Positions 8,554 through 15,654 of a stretch of 20,635 nucleotides of DNA are shown one piece after another. A model generated the notes under the pieces. The model did not search any database and had not been told where the DNA came from. It was given only the letters and a program-made list of their open reading frames with translations. A program made the translations under genes and the position numbers. How positions within the stretch are numbered: the stretch's first letter is position 1; every line of letters begins with the position of its first letter. The stretch comes from Bacteroidales bacterium (lineage in GTDB: Bacteria; Bacteroidota; Bacteroidia; Bacteroidales; BM520): contig JAQVPY010000015.1 of NCBI GenBank assembly GCA_028701815.1, positions 1 through 20,635 on the forward strand, written 5' to 3'.

Positions 8554-8924
8554 TTATTTTGCTTCGAGATATTTATCAACAGCCAACTTTCGAGAAACAG
8601 ATAAACGCAGTAGAAGACCACAAATGTTATAGCGAAAGACGTTGAGTTAACAGCTATTAGTTTAATATATAGGATAATAAACGCCACACACAAGGCAAAC
8701 TTAACACCTTTTATTATCCACTGTGTTTTGATATCTATTATATTACTCTTTTTATAAGACCGAGTAATAACGATATAGTTGGCAAACAACAATACAAGGT
8801 AGAATAGCGGTATCAAAGGATACAATCCGAAATAGTATTGCGGCATAAGAAACTTCAGCCAACCCCAGCCGGCAAGTCCGAATACTAAAACAATAATTGT
8901 CGATATCAGCAATTTAGCCTTCAT
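8550..8924 (-). CDS. Unassigned four-helix membrane protein within the ATP synthase operon (AtpI-like position)
   Basis: I do not recognise the family by motif. The 124-residue product has four likely membrane helices (about 5-25, 34-53, 72-90 and 96-117), a basic loop RSYKKS after helix 2, and a short lysine-containing tail (KQNK). Its stop overlaps the atpB start by 4 bases (ATGA), and its ATG lies 4 bases after the atpC stop, so it is fully embedded in the operon and probably translationally coupled to atpB. Size, four-helix layout and the place directly before atpB match AtpI, the small membrane protein that aids c-ring assembly or Mg2+ supply in other bacteria. Function as an AtpI equivalent is inferred from position only. 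Confidence 0.75.
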   Translation of the reverse strand: MKAKLLISTIIVLVFGLAGWGWLKFLMPQYYFGLYPLIPLFYLVLLFANYIVITRSYKKSNIIDIKTQWIIKGVKFALCVAFIILYIKLIAVNSTSFAITFVVFYCVYLFLESWLLINISKQNK

Positions 8925-8928
8925 AATA

Positions 8929-9180
8929 TTATTTTTCTTTTATAATTTCCACACAAAGGGAAATTTCATTATTTCTAACTTCAACAAAGCCACCGGATAT
9001 TTCAATATTCACCTCCGATGTACCGGTATTATAGCTCACTTTTCCTTCTGTGAGTACGGCTATAAGCGGCGCATGGTTTTCAAGGATGACAAAAGGGCCG
9101 TCTTTCATTCCGGGCACAGAGACCGAAACAGCTTTACCTTCATAAAAAAGTTTCTCCGGTGAAAAAATCCTCAAGTCCAT
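8929..9180 (-). CDS. atpC: F1Fo ATP synthase epsilon subunit, short form
   Basis: Epsilon joins gamma to the c-ring. The 83-residue product contains only the N-terminal beta-sandwich (LRIFSPEKLFYEGKAVSVSVPG, then FVILENHAPLIAVLTEGKVSY and IEISGGFVEVRNNEISL), where typical epsilon subunits have about 130-140 residues. The C-terminal two-helix domain that can inhibit ATP hydrolysis is absent; the reading frame ends with IIKEK and TAA, and atpB-side genes follow immediately, so this is not a frameshift remnant. The start overlaps the atpD stop by one base (TAATG), implying coupled translation. Confidence 0.93.
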   Translation of the reverse strand: MDLRIFSPEKLFYEGKAVSVSVPGMKDGPFVILENHAPLIAVLTEGKVSYNTGTSEVNIEISGGFVEVRNNEISLCVEIIKEK

Positions 9181-10706
9181 TATTCTGTCTTATCCTTATC
9201 TGAGGCCTGAGCCAGCAGTTTTTCGCCTTTTTTTATTGCTTCTTCGATAGTACCTACGTTAAGAAACGCCATCTCGGGGATATTGTCAACTTCGCCGTCT
9301 AAAATCTTCTTGAAGCCTTTAATAGTATCTTCTATAGGCACCATAACTCCCGGCAGATTGGTAAACTGCTCTGCCACATGGAACGGTTGGGATAGGAATT
9401 TCTGCACCTTTCTTGCTCTGATGACAGTAAGTTTATCTTCGTCAGACAATTCATCCATACCCAAAATTGAAATGATATCCTGGAGTTCTTTCTGACGTTG
9501 TAGAATCTGCACTACGCGTTGTGCCGTATTATAATGGTCCTCTCCCACAACCTCGGGGGTAAGGATACGTGAAGATGATTCGAGGGGATCAACAGCGGGA
9601 TAGATACCGAGCTCGGATACCTTTCTACTCAATACGGTAGAGGCATCGAGATGGGTAAATGTTGTCGCCGGTGCAGGGTCTGTTAAATCGTCAGCCGGGA
9701 CATATACAGCCTGTATTGAAGTAATTGAGCCGTTTTTGGTGGAAGCAATACGTTCCTGCATGGCACCCATTTCAGTAGCAAGTGTCGGTTGATAACCGAC
9801 AGCGGAAGGCATACGTCCAAGCAGAGCGGAGACCTCCGAGCCTGCCTGAGTAAACCTGAAGATGTTATCTATAAAAAACAGGATGTCATGTCCGCCACCC
9901 GCAGCATCTCTAAATGATTCGGCTACAGTCAGTCCCGACAAAGCCACAGAAGAACGCGCTCCGGGAGGCTCGTTCATCTGGCCGAATATCAGCGTAGCCT
10001 GCGATTTGGCCACCTCATCATAATCAACCTTGGAAAGATCCCAGTCGCCTTCAGCCATACTCTTCATAAAAGCATCACCGTATTTGATAACGCCGGACTC
10101 AAGCATCTCTCTCAACAAGTCGTTACCTTCACGGGTACGCTCTCCTACACCGGAAAAAACCGAATAACCGTTATATCCTTTCGCAATATTGTTGATAAGC
10201 TCCATGATGATAACAGTCTTCCCTACTCCGGCACCTCCGAAAAGTCCGATTTTGCCCCCCTTGGAATATGGGACAAGCAAATCTATAACCTTGATTCCTG
10301 TAAACAAGACCTCCTCAATAGTAGTAAGATCTTCAAATTTTGGGGGATCACGGTGAATAGGATATTCAACGGAACGAGACAAAGGTTTTAAGCCGTCAAT
10401 GGCGTCTCCGGTAACATTAAGCAGTCTGCCACGAATCTGTTCACCTATAGGCATCATAATAGGTGTGCCCTTGGCAACAACACTCATTCCGCGACGTAAA
10501 CCATCGGTAGAATCCATGGCAACGGTTCTAACGGTATTCTCGCCTAAATGCTGCTGGACTTCAACGACTAATGTCTGATTATTGTCACGCTTTATTTTGA
10601 GAGCCTCATGAATCTTGGGGAGAAAAGTCTTCTCATTCAATCCGGCGAACTTGACGTCAACTACAGGTCCAATTACCTGTGATATCTGACCTATTATTTC
10701 GGACAT
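9180..10706 (-). CDS. atpD: F1Fo ATP synthase beta subunit (catalytic)
   Basis: Catalytic subunit of F1. I chose the ATG at 10706 (508 residues, starting MSEIIGQISQVIGPVVDV) over an in-frame TTG at 10727, because MSEIIG matches where beta subunits begin and the TTG falls inside the putative promoter. Visible motifs are the P-loop GGAGVGKT (157-164), GERTREGNDL (188-197), the Walker B stretch DILFFIDNIFRFTQAGSE (from 274), and the downstream ALLGRMPSAVGYQPTL. There is an insertion-like stretch (about 214-237, with AEGDWDLSKVDYDEVAKS) before TLIFGQMNEPPGAR that I do not expect in E. coli AtpD. It is the first gene of the operon; in Proteobacteria atpD comes late, so this order is characteristic of Bacteroidetes. 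Confidence 0.97.
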   Translation of the reverse strand: MSEIIGQISQVIGPVVDVKFAGLNEKTFLPKIHEALKIKRDNNQTLVVEVQQHLGENTVRTVAMDSTDGLRRGMSVVAKGTPIMMPIGEQIRGRLLNVTGDAIDGLKPLSRSVEYPIHRDPPKFEDLTTIEEVLFTGIKVIDLLVPYSKGGKIGLFGGAGVGKTVIIMELINNIAKGYNGYSVFSGVGERTREGNDLLREMLESGVIKYGDAFMKSMAEGDWDLSKVDYDEVAKSQATLIFGQMNEPPGARSSVALSGLTVAESFRDAAGGGHDILFFIDNIFRFTQAGSEVSALLGRMPSAVGYQPTLATEMGAMQERIASTKNGSITSIQAVYVPADDLTDPAPATTFTHLDASTVLSRKVSELGIYPAVDPLESSSRILTPEVVGEDHYNTAQRVVQILQRQKELQDIISILGMDELSDEDKLTVIRARKVQKFLSQPFHVAEQFTNLPGVMVPIEDTIKGFKKILDGEVDNIPEMAFLNVGTIEEAIKKGEKLLAQASDKDKTE

Positions 10707-10724
10707 ATTGCAATTTTTAAAATG

Positions 10725-10752
10725 CAAATATATCCAATTAAAATGACTTCAA
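10725..10752 (-). promoter_or_regulatory. Candidate promoter of the ATP synthase operon
   Basis: On the minus strand TATATTTG (10732-10725) matches TAnnTTTG, with a TTG at 10752-10750 giving a 17-base spacer, a little shorter than the usual 19-21. It lies 18 bases before the atpD ATG, so transcription would begin only about 10-15 bases before the start codon. Confidence 0.5.
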
Positions 10753-10796
10753 TCGATGTTTTTCGACTTTTTAACAATAAAAATACAGGTATATTT

Positions 10797-12455
10797 TTAT
10801 TTGTACAAAAAGCGTTTGATGCTTCTTTTCGGAGTCTTCTCAAAAGATTCTTTAAGCATCTCTATCTTAGCTATTTTACTGTAATTAGGGAGAAGTAGAT
10901 TGAGCTTGATTCTGTTTTCTTCCATGAGTTGAGCTAACTTCATCTTGTCGAGCTCTTCCTGTGAAACCCTGTCATAATCGGGATATACAAGAGCAACAAT
11001 TTTTCTGTCTCTTTCTACCACAACGGATTCTATTATATATGGCTGATTGTTCAACTTATCCTCAATCTCTTCAGGATAAATATTCTGTCCCCCCGAACCG
11101 AGAATCATATTCTTAATTCTTCCTCTGATAAAGATATTGCCTGCGGAATCAATTACACCCATATCACCTGTGCGCATCCACCCGTCTTCAGTAAAAGCAG
11201 CTTTTGTGGCTTCTTCATTTTTATAGTACCCGAGCATGACATTGGCACCTCTTACCTGAATTTCTCCCGGAATCTTCGCCTGATCCTCCGAGTCAATTCT
11301 TATCTCCATACGATGTACTACCTTTCCGCACGAACCCTTTTTGAATTTCGACCAGTCCTCATATCCCAATATCGGTCCACATTCCGTCATTCCATAACCT
11401 ACAGTATAAGGCAGCTTGATGTCTTTCATCACCGACTCAACTTCCTGATTGATAGCAGCCCCTCCAACGATAATAGAACGTGTCTGACCACCGAAAACAT
11501 CCATAACCTTTGAACGGATTCTCTTTTTAACAAAAGGTCCTGTAATCGGATTTTTCATCAGAAACCTCATCGACGGCTTATTTATAATTGGGAAAACATT
11601 GTTCTTGAAAATCTTTTCAAGTACCAATGGAACAGTAATAACCAGATAAGGACGGACTTTAGCCATGGCCATCAACAAAACCTTCGGAGATGGAACCTTA
11701 CCGAGGAAATGTACTGTGGTACCGCCCGCAAGTTGATACAGAAACTCAAAAGCAAGCCCATACATGTGTGCTAACGGGAGAATGGAAATAATAGTGTCTC
11801 CATGATAGTTGGGAATCCCCTGCTGTCCGAACTCCACATTGGAGCTTAAACTGTTATACGTCAAGATAACACCCTTCGGATCACTCGTAGTACCTGATGT
11901 ATAATTTATTATGGCAACATCCTCAAAATTGTTCGTTGGATAATTGACATGCTTGATGTTGAACCCGTCAGGATATTTAGCCTTAAAAATCTCATCAAGC
12001 TTCGATAAGGCAGCCGGAAGCTTGCCCTCTTTAGAATATAAAACGGAAAAATCGTCGGCGGAAACCGCACCTCTTAAAAAAGTAAATTTCTCCACGTCCA
12101 ATTTATCCCATTTCTCTTTTTCGGTAAAAAGCAATATGGCCTCGGAATGCTCAGTCAACGCCTGAATACTCTCCGATGTAAAATCATTCAACAATGGCAC
12201 CGCAACCGCCTGATATGTGGTGATGGCGAGAAATGTAACCCCCCAGTTGATGTTGTTCTTTGCACAAAGCACTATCTTGTCGCCCTTCTTTATCCCTACT
12301 TCTTCAAAAACAATATGTAATCTGGCAATCTTTTCGGCTAACTGACCATAAGTCAGAGTGTCTTCACCATAATTGACTAAAGCGAGAGCATCCCAATAAT
12401 TTCTCATGCTTCGCTGAATGTAATAAAAAAGATGATTCATCGGTCGTGTATCCAT
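10797..12455 (-). CDS. AMP-dependent synthetase/ligase, long-chain fatty acyl-CoA synthetase type
   Basis: ANL-superfamily adenylating enzyme, which would activate a carboxylic acid to acyl-AMP and then the thioester. The 552-residue product has the P-loop-like A3 motif YTSGTTSDPKG (185-195), YGMTECGP (A5, 354-361), TGD (A7, 429-431), IRGRIKNMILGSGGQNIYPEEIE (A8, 443-465), and a C-terminal lysine in TPKRSIKRFLYK (A10, probably K547). ILPLAHMYGLAFEFL resembles the substrate-tunnel region of long-chain acyl-CoA synthetases, so a fatty-acid substrate is likely. The start at 12455 lies a sensible distance from a good promoter. It ends 90 bases before atpD and is probably a separate transcription unit. 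It is divergent from the AraC-type regulator. Confidence 0.88.
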   Translation of the reverse strand: MDTRPMNHLFYYIQRSMRNYWDALALVNYGEDTLTYGQLAEKIARLHIVFEEVGIKKGDKIVLCAKNNINWGVTFLAITTYQAVAVPLLNDFTSESIQALTEHSEAILLFTEKEKWDKLDVEKFTFLRGAVSADDFSVLYSKEGKLPAALSKLDEIFKAKYPDGFNIKHVNYPTNNFEDVAIINYTSGTTSDPKGVILTYNSLSSNVEFGQQGIPNYHGDTIISILPLAHMYGLAFEFLYQLAGGTTVHFLGKVPSPKVLLMAMAKVRPYLVITVPLVLEKIFKNNVFPIINKPSMRFLMKNPITGPFVKKRIRSKVMDVFGGQTRSIIVGGAAINQEVESVMKDIKLPYTVGYGMTECGPILGYEDWSKFKKGSCGKVVHRMEIRIDSEDQAKIPGEIQVRGANVMLGYYKNEEATKAAFTEDGWMRTGDMGVIDSAGNIFIRGRIKNMILGSGGQNIYPEEIEDKLNNQPYIIESVVVERDRKIVALVYPDYDRVSQEELDKMKLAQLMEENRIKLNLLLPNYSKIAKIEMLKESFEKTPKRSIKRFLYK

Positions 12456-12487
12456 ATTCTGCTTCTTTTATTTCTTTAAAAATTTTG

Positions 12488-12518
12488 CAAAGGTATATCG
12501 AAGATTGATTATCCGCAA
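12488..12518 (-). promoter_or_regulatory. Promoter of the acyl-CoA synthetase gene
   Basis: On the minus strand, TTG (12518-12516), a 20-base spacer and TACCTTTG (12495-12488) match the Bacteroidetes TTTG-N19-21-TAnnTTTG pattern. It lies 32 bases upstream of the ATG at 12455. Confidence 0.65.
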
Positions 12519-12522
12519 GTCC

Positions 12523-12538
12523 TATTATGATTATAATA
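12523..12538. repeat. Imperfect AT-rich 16-bp dyad upstream of the acyl-CoA synthetase promoter
   Basis: The sequence TATTATGATTATAATA is a palindrome apart from one mismatched pair of positions. It sits immediately upstream of the -33 box of the minus-strand promoter, roughly -41 to -56 from the expected transcription start, where an activator would bind. An A/T-rich chance match is possible. Confidence 0.35.
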
Positions 12539-12554
12539 TGTTCTATTTTTCCTG

Positions 12555-12579
12555 TTTTTTACAAAAATTTGTTAAAAAA
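12555..12579. repeat. Inverted repeat in the AraC/acyl-CoA synthetase intergenic region
   Basis: Left arm TTTTTTACAAA and right arm TTTGTTAAAAAA are separated by AA and differ by one inserted T. With only two unpaired bases it cannot form a good RNA hairpin, so a DNA-level protein-binding dyad is more likely than a terminator. It lies 67 bases before the regulator's ATG. Confidence 0.4.
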
Positions 12580-12590
12580 CGGTCTTTTCA

Positions 12591-12624
12591 TTGTCATTTT
12601 TTCCGTAATTATATATTATCTTCG
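12591..12624 (+). promoter_or_regulatory. Weak candidate promoter of the AraC-type regulator
   Basis: TATCTTCG (12617-12624) differs from TAnnTTTG at one position, with a TTG at 12591-12593 giving a 23-base spacer. It lies 21 bases before the chosen ATG at 12646. The spacer is long and the box imperfect, so this is tentative. Confidence 0.3.
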
Positions 12625-12645
12625 CGTCATAGAAAAAGCAAGGAT

Positions 12646-13518
12646 ATGGAATACAGTCTAAAATCGGCAAGAGAAGTTTTAACAGAGCAGTATTTTTTCG
12701 AATCCATGGGTAAAGACCTCTGGCTGCATAACAGGAGCCGAGCAAACATACGACGCGACATGCCTCTAAAATACGAGCAGCTACTTATCATAATACCTCT
12801 TAAAGGTAAAATAGAATGCAGCGTTGACTTTGAAAAATATACCTGTACTCCTAACACCATCGGATTGATGCTACCACAACAGACTGTACAAATACATACC
12901 ATCAGCGATGACTTTCGCGGGGTGTTTTTTCATGTCTCCACGAATTTTCTCGACCTGATGAGACAGCATTCGCTAAATATCAGCGCCCTTTATTTCAAGA
13001 TCAAACGAAAACCCTTACTGATGCTTTTAGAAGAAGAGTCGCTATTTCTACTGAACTGCTATATGCTGCTGCTTCAAGTGATAAAAGATGAAGACTTCCC
13101 CGGAAAAGACAAGGTGGCACTTAGCATTCTTACGACCGCTTTTTACAGGATTGAATCTCTGTATATGAAGCAAGAATCTTTCGATGCAGGCACCAAATCA
13201 AGAAAGCAAAGTATATTTGAGAATTTAAACAAGCTCGTCTCCGTATTTTATAAAAAATCACGCAGCGTTAAATTTTACGCCGAGAAATTGTATGTAACTC
13301 CAAAATACCTCTCAACATGCGTTAAAGACATCACCGGCAAGGGTACACTCGACTTAATCACCGACTACGTGATGCTCGAAGCTAAGGCGCAACTGAAAAA
13401 TACGTCTAAGACAGTTTCTGAGATAAGCAGCGACTTGAATTTTGCCAATCCTTCATTCTTTTGCAAATATTTCCGGAACAACGCAGGGATGTCGCCGGAA
13501 CGGTATAGAGAAAATTAG
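12646..13518 (+). CDS. AraC-family transcriptional regulator
   Basis: The ATG at 12646 (290 residues, MEYSLKSAREVLTE) is preferred over in-frame TTG 12505 and ATG 12538, because the longer forms would run through the intergenic A/T-rich region, the dyad at 12555-12579 and the candidate promoter, and carry a low-complexity N-terminus unlike a cupin domain. Residues 40-105 fit the small beta-barrel sensory domain (LLIIIPLKGKIECSV, GLMLPQQTVQIHTI). The C-terminal ~90 residues hold two helix-turn-helix motifs: first at about 208-229 (VKFYAEKLYVTPKYLSTCVK), second at about 257-278, ending with the family signature FCKYFRNNAGMSPERYR. It is divergent from the acyl-CoA synthetase gene and may regulate it. 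The ligand is unknown. Its stop lies only 18 bases from the end of the converging membrane-protein gene, with no hairpin between. Confidence 0.85.
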   Translation: MEYSLKSAREVLTEQYFFESMGKDLWLHNRSRANIRRDMPLKYEQLLIIIPLKGKIECSVDFEKYTCTPNTIGLMLPQQTVQIHTISDDFRGVFFHVSTNFLDLMRQHSLNISALYFKIKRKPLLMLLEEESLFLLNCYMLLLQVIKDEDFPGKDKVALSILTTAFYRIESLYMKQESFDAGTKSRKQSIFENLNKLVSVFYKKSRSVKFYAEKLYVTPKYLSTCVKDITGKGTLDLITDYVMLEAKAQLKNTSKTVSEISSDLNFANPSFFCKYFRNNAGMSPERYREN

Positions 13519-13536
13519 AAAATAAAAACAAGGAAT

Positions 13537-15582
13537 CTATCGTGTTGTAGTATATGTCATCCAACGGGCCGTATTTGTCAAACTCTCCTCGAAGGTCTCA
13601 CCTCTTTTTTCCGACAACTCTTCAACATGCCGCGTCCAACCGGCATCTCTCTTAATCGTCCTCTTCCAAGACTTGCAGTTGACAGAGTCATACCTCCGCG
13701 GATAACGTCCAATCCCTATTACGGCTACATCTTTATATAAAACATTACTTACTGTTAATGTCTTCGGAGCCATATCGCACCCCTTAATAGTAAAAAGCGT
13801 CTTGACATCATGTTTATAGGATTTAATATTAGCAAAATGGCTGCTTCCCACAGAAGACATAACGATATTATTTATTGCTAACGGCGACAAGGTGTCACTC
13901 GATATGGAAACGGCGAAATTCTTGTATGCAGAATAATATCCGACAAAAATAGAATCTGTTCTGAGATCTTCAAGATGTTCTGGGAGATTGTTCCCATTAC
14001 ATTTTACTATCGATATAATTGCGTCTTCGGACTTAGCAGCTTGAGAAAAAAATAATATTTTAATGGCTTTCGTAGAGCCTGAATAAGCAGTATATAATTC
14101 GTCATAATCTTTGTATCCTTTTAATTCAACGCCATGTTTGGCCACAAGATATGCTTTAACGGAAGCCGATTTCTGATATGTCAATCCCTTGCCTCCATAA
14201 GTCGGGTTATTATCGAAATCTTTCAGATATAAGACATCATAAGCCTGAATATCTGCTGAGTCGAAAAAATCGTCAAGTACCCTGAATCTGTCATTGGAGA
14301 TTTTATTGTCGTAAGCGACTCTCTCATTTGCATACTGAATAAATAACGAAACTACGCCAAGGCTGACTGCAAAGCAAGCACTTAAAACTTTTTTTACTAC
14401 CGGTTTGTCGGAAAGGTTAACACAAAATAAGACTATGGATAGCAACAATAAAACGACGCCGAAATAAGAGAAGAATGTAGAAACATAATATATCGGCACT
14501 GTCGAATAACTTTTATTTGAAAGCGTTAAAGCAATATGAGGTAATATTATAAGAAAAATAGATAGGATAAACATCCATACCGGCTTTTTCATTTTACCAT
14601 TTATATTAGACCTTTCAATAATTATATACAACACCGCTGCCAACAAAACAGCTTTAATATATGACACGGATGAAGCGTCTCTTAAAAAGAACCATAGCGA
14701 ATAGTCTGTGTGCACAGACGAAGAGTAATCGACTAAGAATGTCCTGTACTCAAAAAACGCTGACAATGGCAAGGTATGTAATACTAATGAATTCAATATA
14801 TTCAGAGAGGTCATTAAGGAAAATTGCGAGGCAAGTTGATTACCCGAATATTTCGAGGGGTGAGCTGCACTGTATAAAAAATAAGCCGTAAGATAAATTA
14901 CCCCTAATATGATATATGGAGCTAATTCCTTAAGAAATTTATGCAGATTGTCACGTTGAAATATTGTCTTTATATTATACCTATATACTATCAACAAGAA
15001 AAAGGCTATATAATACAACAACAGACTTTCATGGAAACATGAAGCGAAGGCAAAAACAATTGCGGAGAGTATCAAATTCCAATACCTGCGCCCATCAAAA
15101 TAATTGAAGAGCAGGTGAAATGACGTCAGAATGAGGACCGAAGCGAAAGAGAAATAAAATGGATATGAGGTAACAGCCGAAGCGTCTCCATTAATCTGAA
15201 AACAAGCACAAAAAACGAGCAAAGCCAACATCCACACATAATCGTTTTTTGTAGCCCTCTTTATCAGCCACACAAACAATATAAGTGAAACAATAACGGG
15301 AAGAATGCGCATAAGATGATAAAACCATGGCGCATCTATTTGATAAGGTAAAAAATAAATCCAGTCGACAAGAAGAAAATAAAACCTTCCGGTACCTTGA
15401 GCATAAGTTTTAGATATGCTATGCCAGAATTTAACATTAGAATTATAAAAAAATTCAACATCATCTCCCATTACAAAACCGAAATTAAGCAGAGGGGAAA
15501 AGGTAATAACTGTAATTATTAAGACAAGAAAGCCGATAATATATTTTAATGTTTTATCCTTATTAGCACAAATGGTCTCCAT
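13537..15582 (-). CDS. Large polytopic membrane protein, probable GT-C-fold glycosyltransferase
   Basis: The 681-residue product has roughly 11-12 membrane helices (first at about 13-33, last at about 398-415) and a soluble C-terminal domain of about 265 residues (416-681). Just after the first helix comes an acidic pair in MGDDVEFF (D40-D41), and then GTGRFYFLL (63-71). An Asp/Glu pair in the first outer loop is the usual catalytic mark of GT-C glycosyltransferases that use polyprenyl-phosphate sugars, such as the GtrII/Gtr-type glucosyltransferases and the arabinosyl- and mannosyltransferases. No close family is named with certainty. The divergent neighbour encodes an enzyme that makes polyprenyl-phosphate sugars, which supports the reading. 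By eye it is more A/T-rich than the ATP synthase genes. An O-antigen polymerase or a membrane protein of other function remains possible. Confidence 0.65.
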   Translation of the reverse strand: METICANKDKTLKYIIGFLVLIITVITFSPLLNFGFVMGDDVEFFYNSNVKFWHSISKTYAQGTGRFYFLLVDWIYFLPYQIDAPWFYHLMRILPVIVSLILFVWLIKRATKNDYVWMLALLVFCACFQINGDASAVTSYPFYFSFASVLILTSFHLLFNYFDGRRYWNLILSAIVFAFASCFHESLLLYYIAFFLLIVYRYNIKTIFQRDNLHKFLKELAPYIILGVIYLTAYFLYSAAHPSKYSGNQLASQFSLMTSLNILNSLVLHTLPLSAFFEYRTFLVDYSSSVHTDYSLWFFLRDASSVSYIKAVLLAAVLYIIIERSNINGKMKKPVWMFILSIFLIILPHIALTLSNKSYSTVPIYYVSTFFSYFGVVLLLLSIVLFCVNLSDKPVVKKVLSACFAVSLGVVSLFIQYANERVAYDNKISNDRFRVLDDFFDSADIQAYDVLYLKDFDNNPTYGGKGLTYQKSASVKAYLVAKHGVELKGYKDYDELYTAYSGSTKAIKILFFSQAAKSEDAIISIVKCNGNNLPEHLEDLRTDSIFVGYYSAYKNFAVSISSDTLSPLAINNIVMSSVGSSHFANIKSYKHDVKTLFTIKGCDMAPKTLTVSNVLYKDVAVIGIGRYPRRYDSVNCKSWKRTIKRDAGWTRHVEELSEKRGETFEESLTNTARWMTYTTTR

Positions 15583-15597
15583 ATTCTGACTTTTTTA

Positions 15598-15605
15598 CAA
15601 AAGTA
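15598..15605 (-). promoter_or_regulatory. Candidate -7 element for the GT-C-like gene
   Basis: TACTTTTG on the minus strand matches TAnnTTTG and lies 15 bases before the ATG at 15582. No TTG is seen at the usual -33 distance. Confidence 0.4.
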
Positions 15606-15616
15606 AGAATTATTAT

Positions 15617-15627
15617 GAAATAATTTC
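15617..15627. repeat. 11-bp palindrome between the two divergent glycosyltransferase promoters
   Basis: GAAATAATTTC is a perfect palindrome around a central A. It abuts the -7 element of the GT2 gene and lies 12 bases from that of the GT-C-like gene, so one protein bound here could affect both. In A/T-rich DNA an 11-bp palindrome may be chance. Confidence 0.25.
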
Positions 15628-15635
15628 TACCTTTG
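15628..15635 (+). promoter_or_regulatory. Candidate -7 element for the GT2 glycosyltransferase gene
   Basis: TACCTTTG matches TAnnTTTG and lies 19 bases before the ATG at 15655. No TTG is seen at the usual -33 distance. The implied leader is very short. Confidence 0.5.
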
Positions 15636-15654
15636 CAAGATAAATTATCATTGA

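Noticed and set aside
10707..10727. TTG start at 10727 for atpD, adding seven residues (HFKNCN and a start)
   Set aside because: The extension does not match beta-subunit N-termini and overlaps the TATATTTG promoter element; the ATG at 10706 is better.
10779..10798. AAAAATA...TATTTTT inverted repeat at the acyl-CoA synthetase stop codon as a terminator
   Set aside because: The stem is only 7 A/T pairs with a 6-base loop and no GC core, so it would be unstable; it also overlaps the stop codon.
12505..12645. 47-residue N-terminal extension of the AraC regulator (TTG 12505 or ATG 12538)
   Set aside because: It would start at or upstream of the divergent promoter region and covers the dyad and candidate promoter; the peptide is low-complexity and aromatic/basic.
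13519..13536. Terminator between the AraC gene and the converging GT-C-like gene
   Set aside because: Only 18 bases, A-rich, with no inverted repeat.
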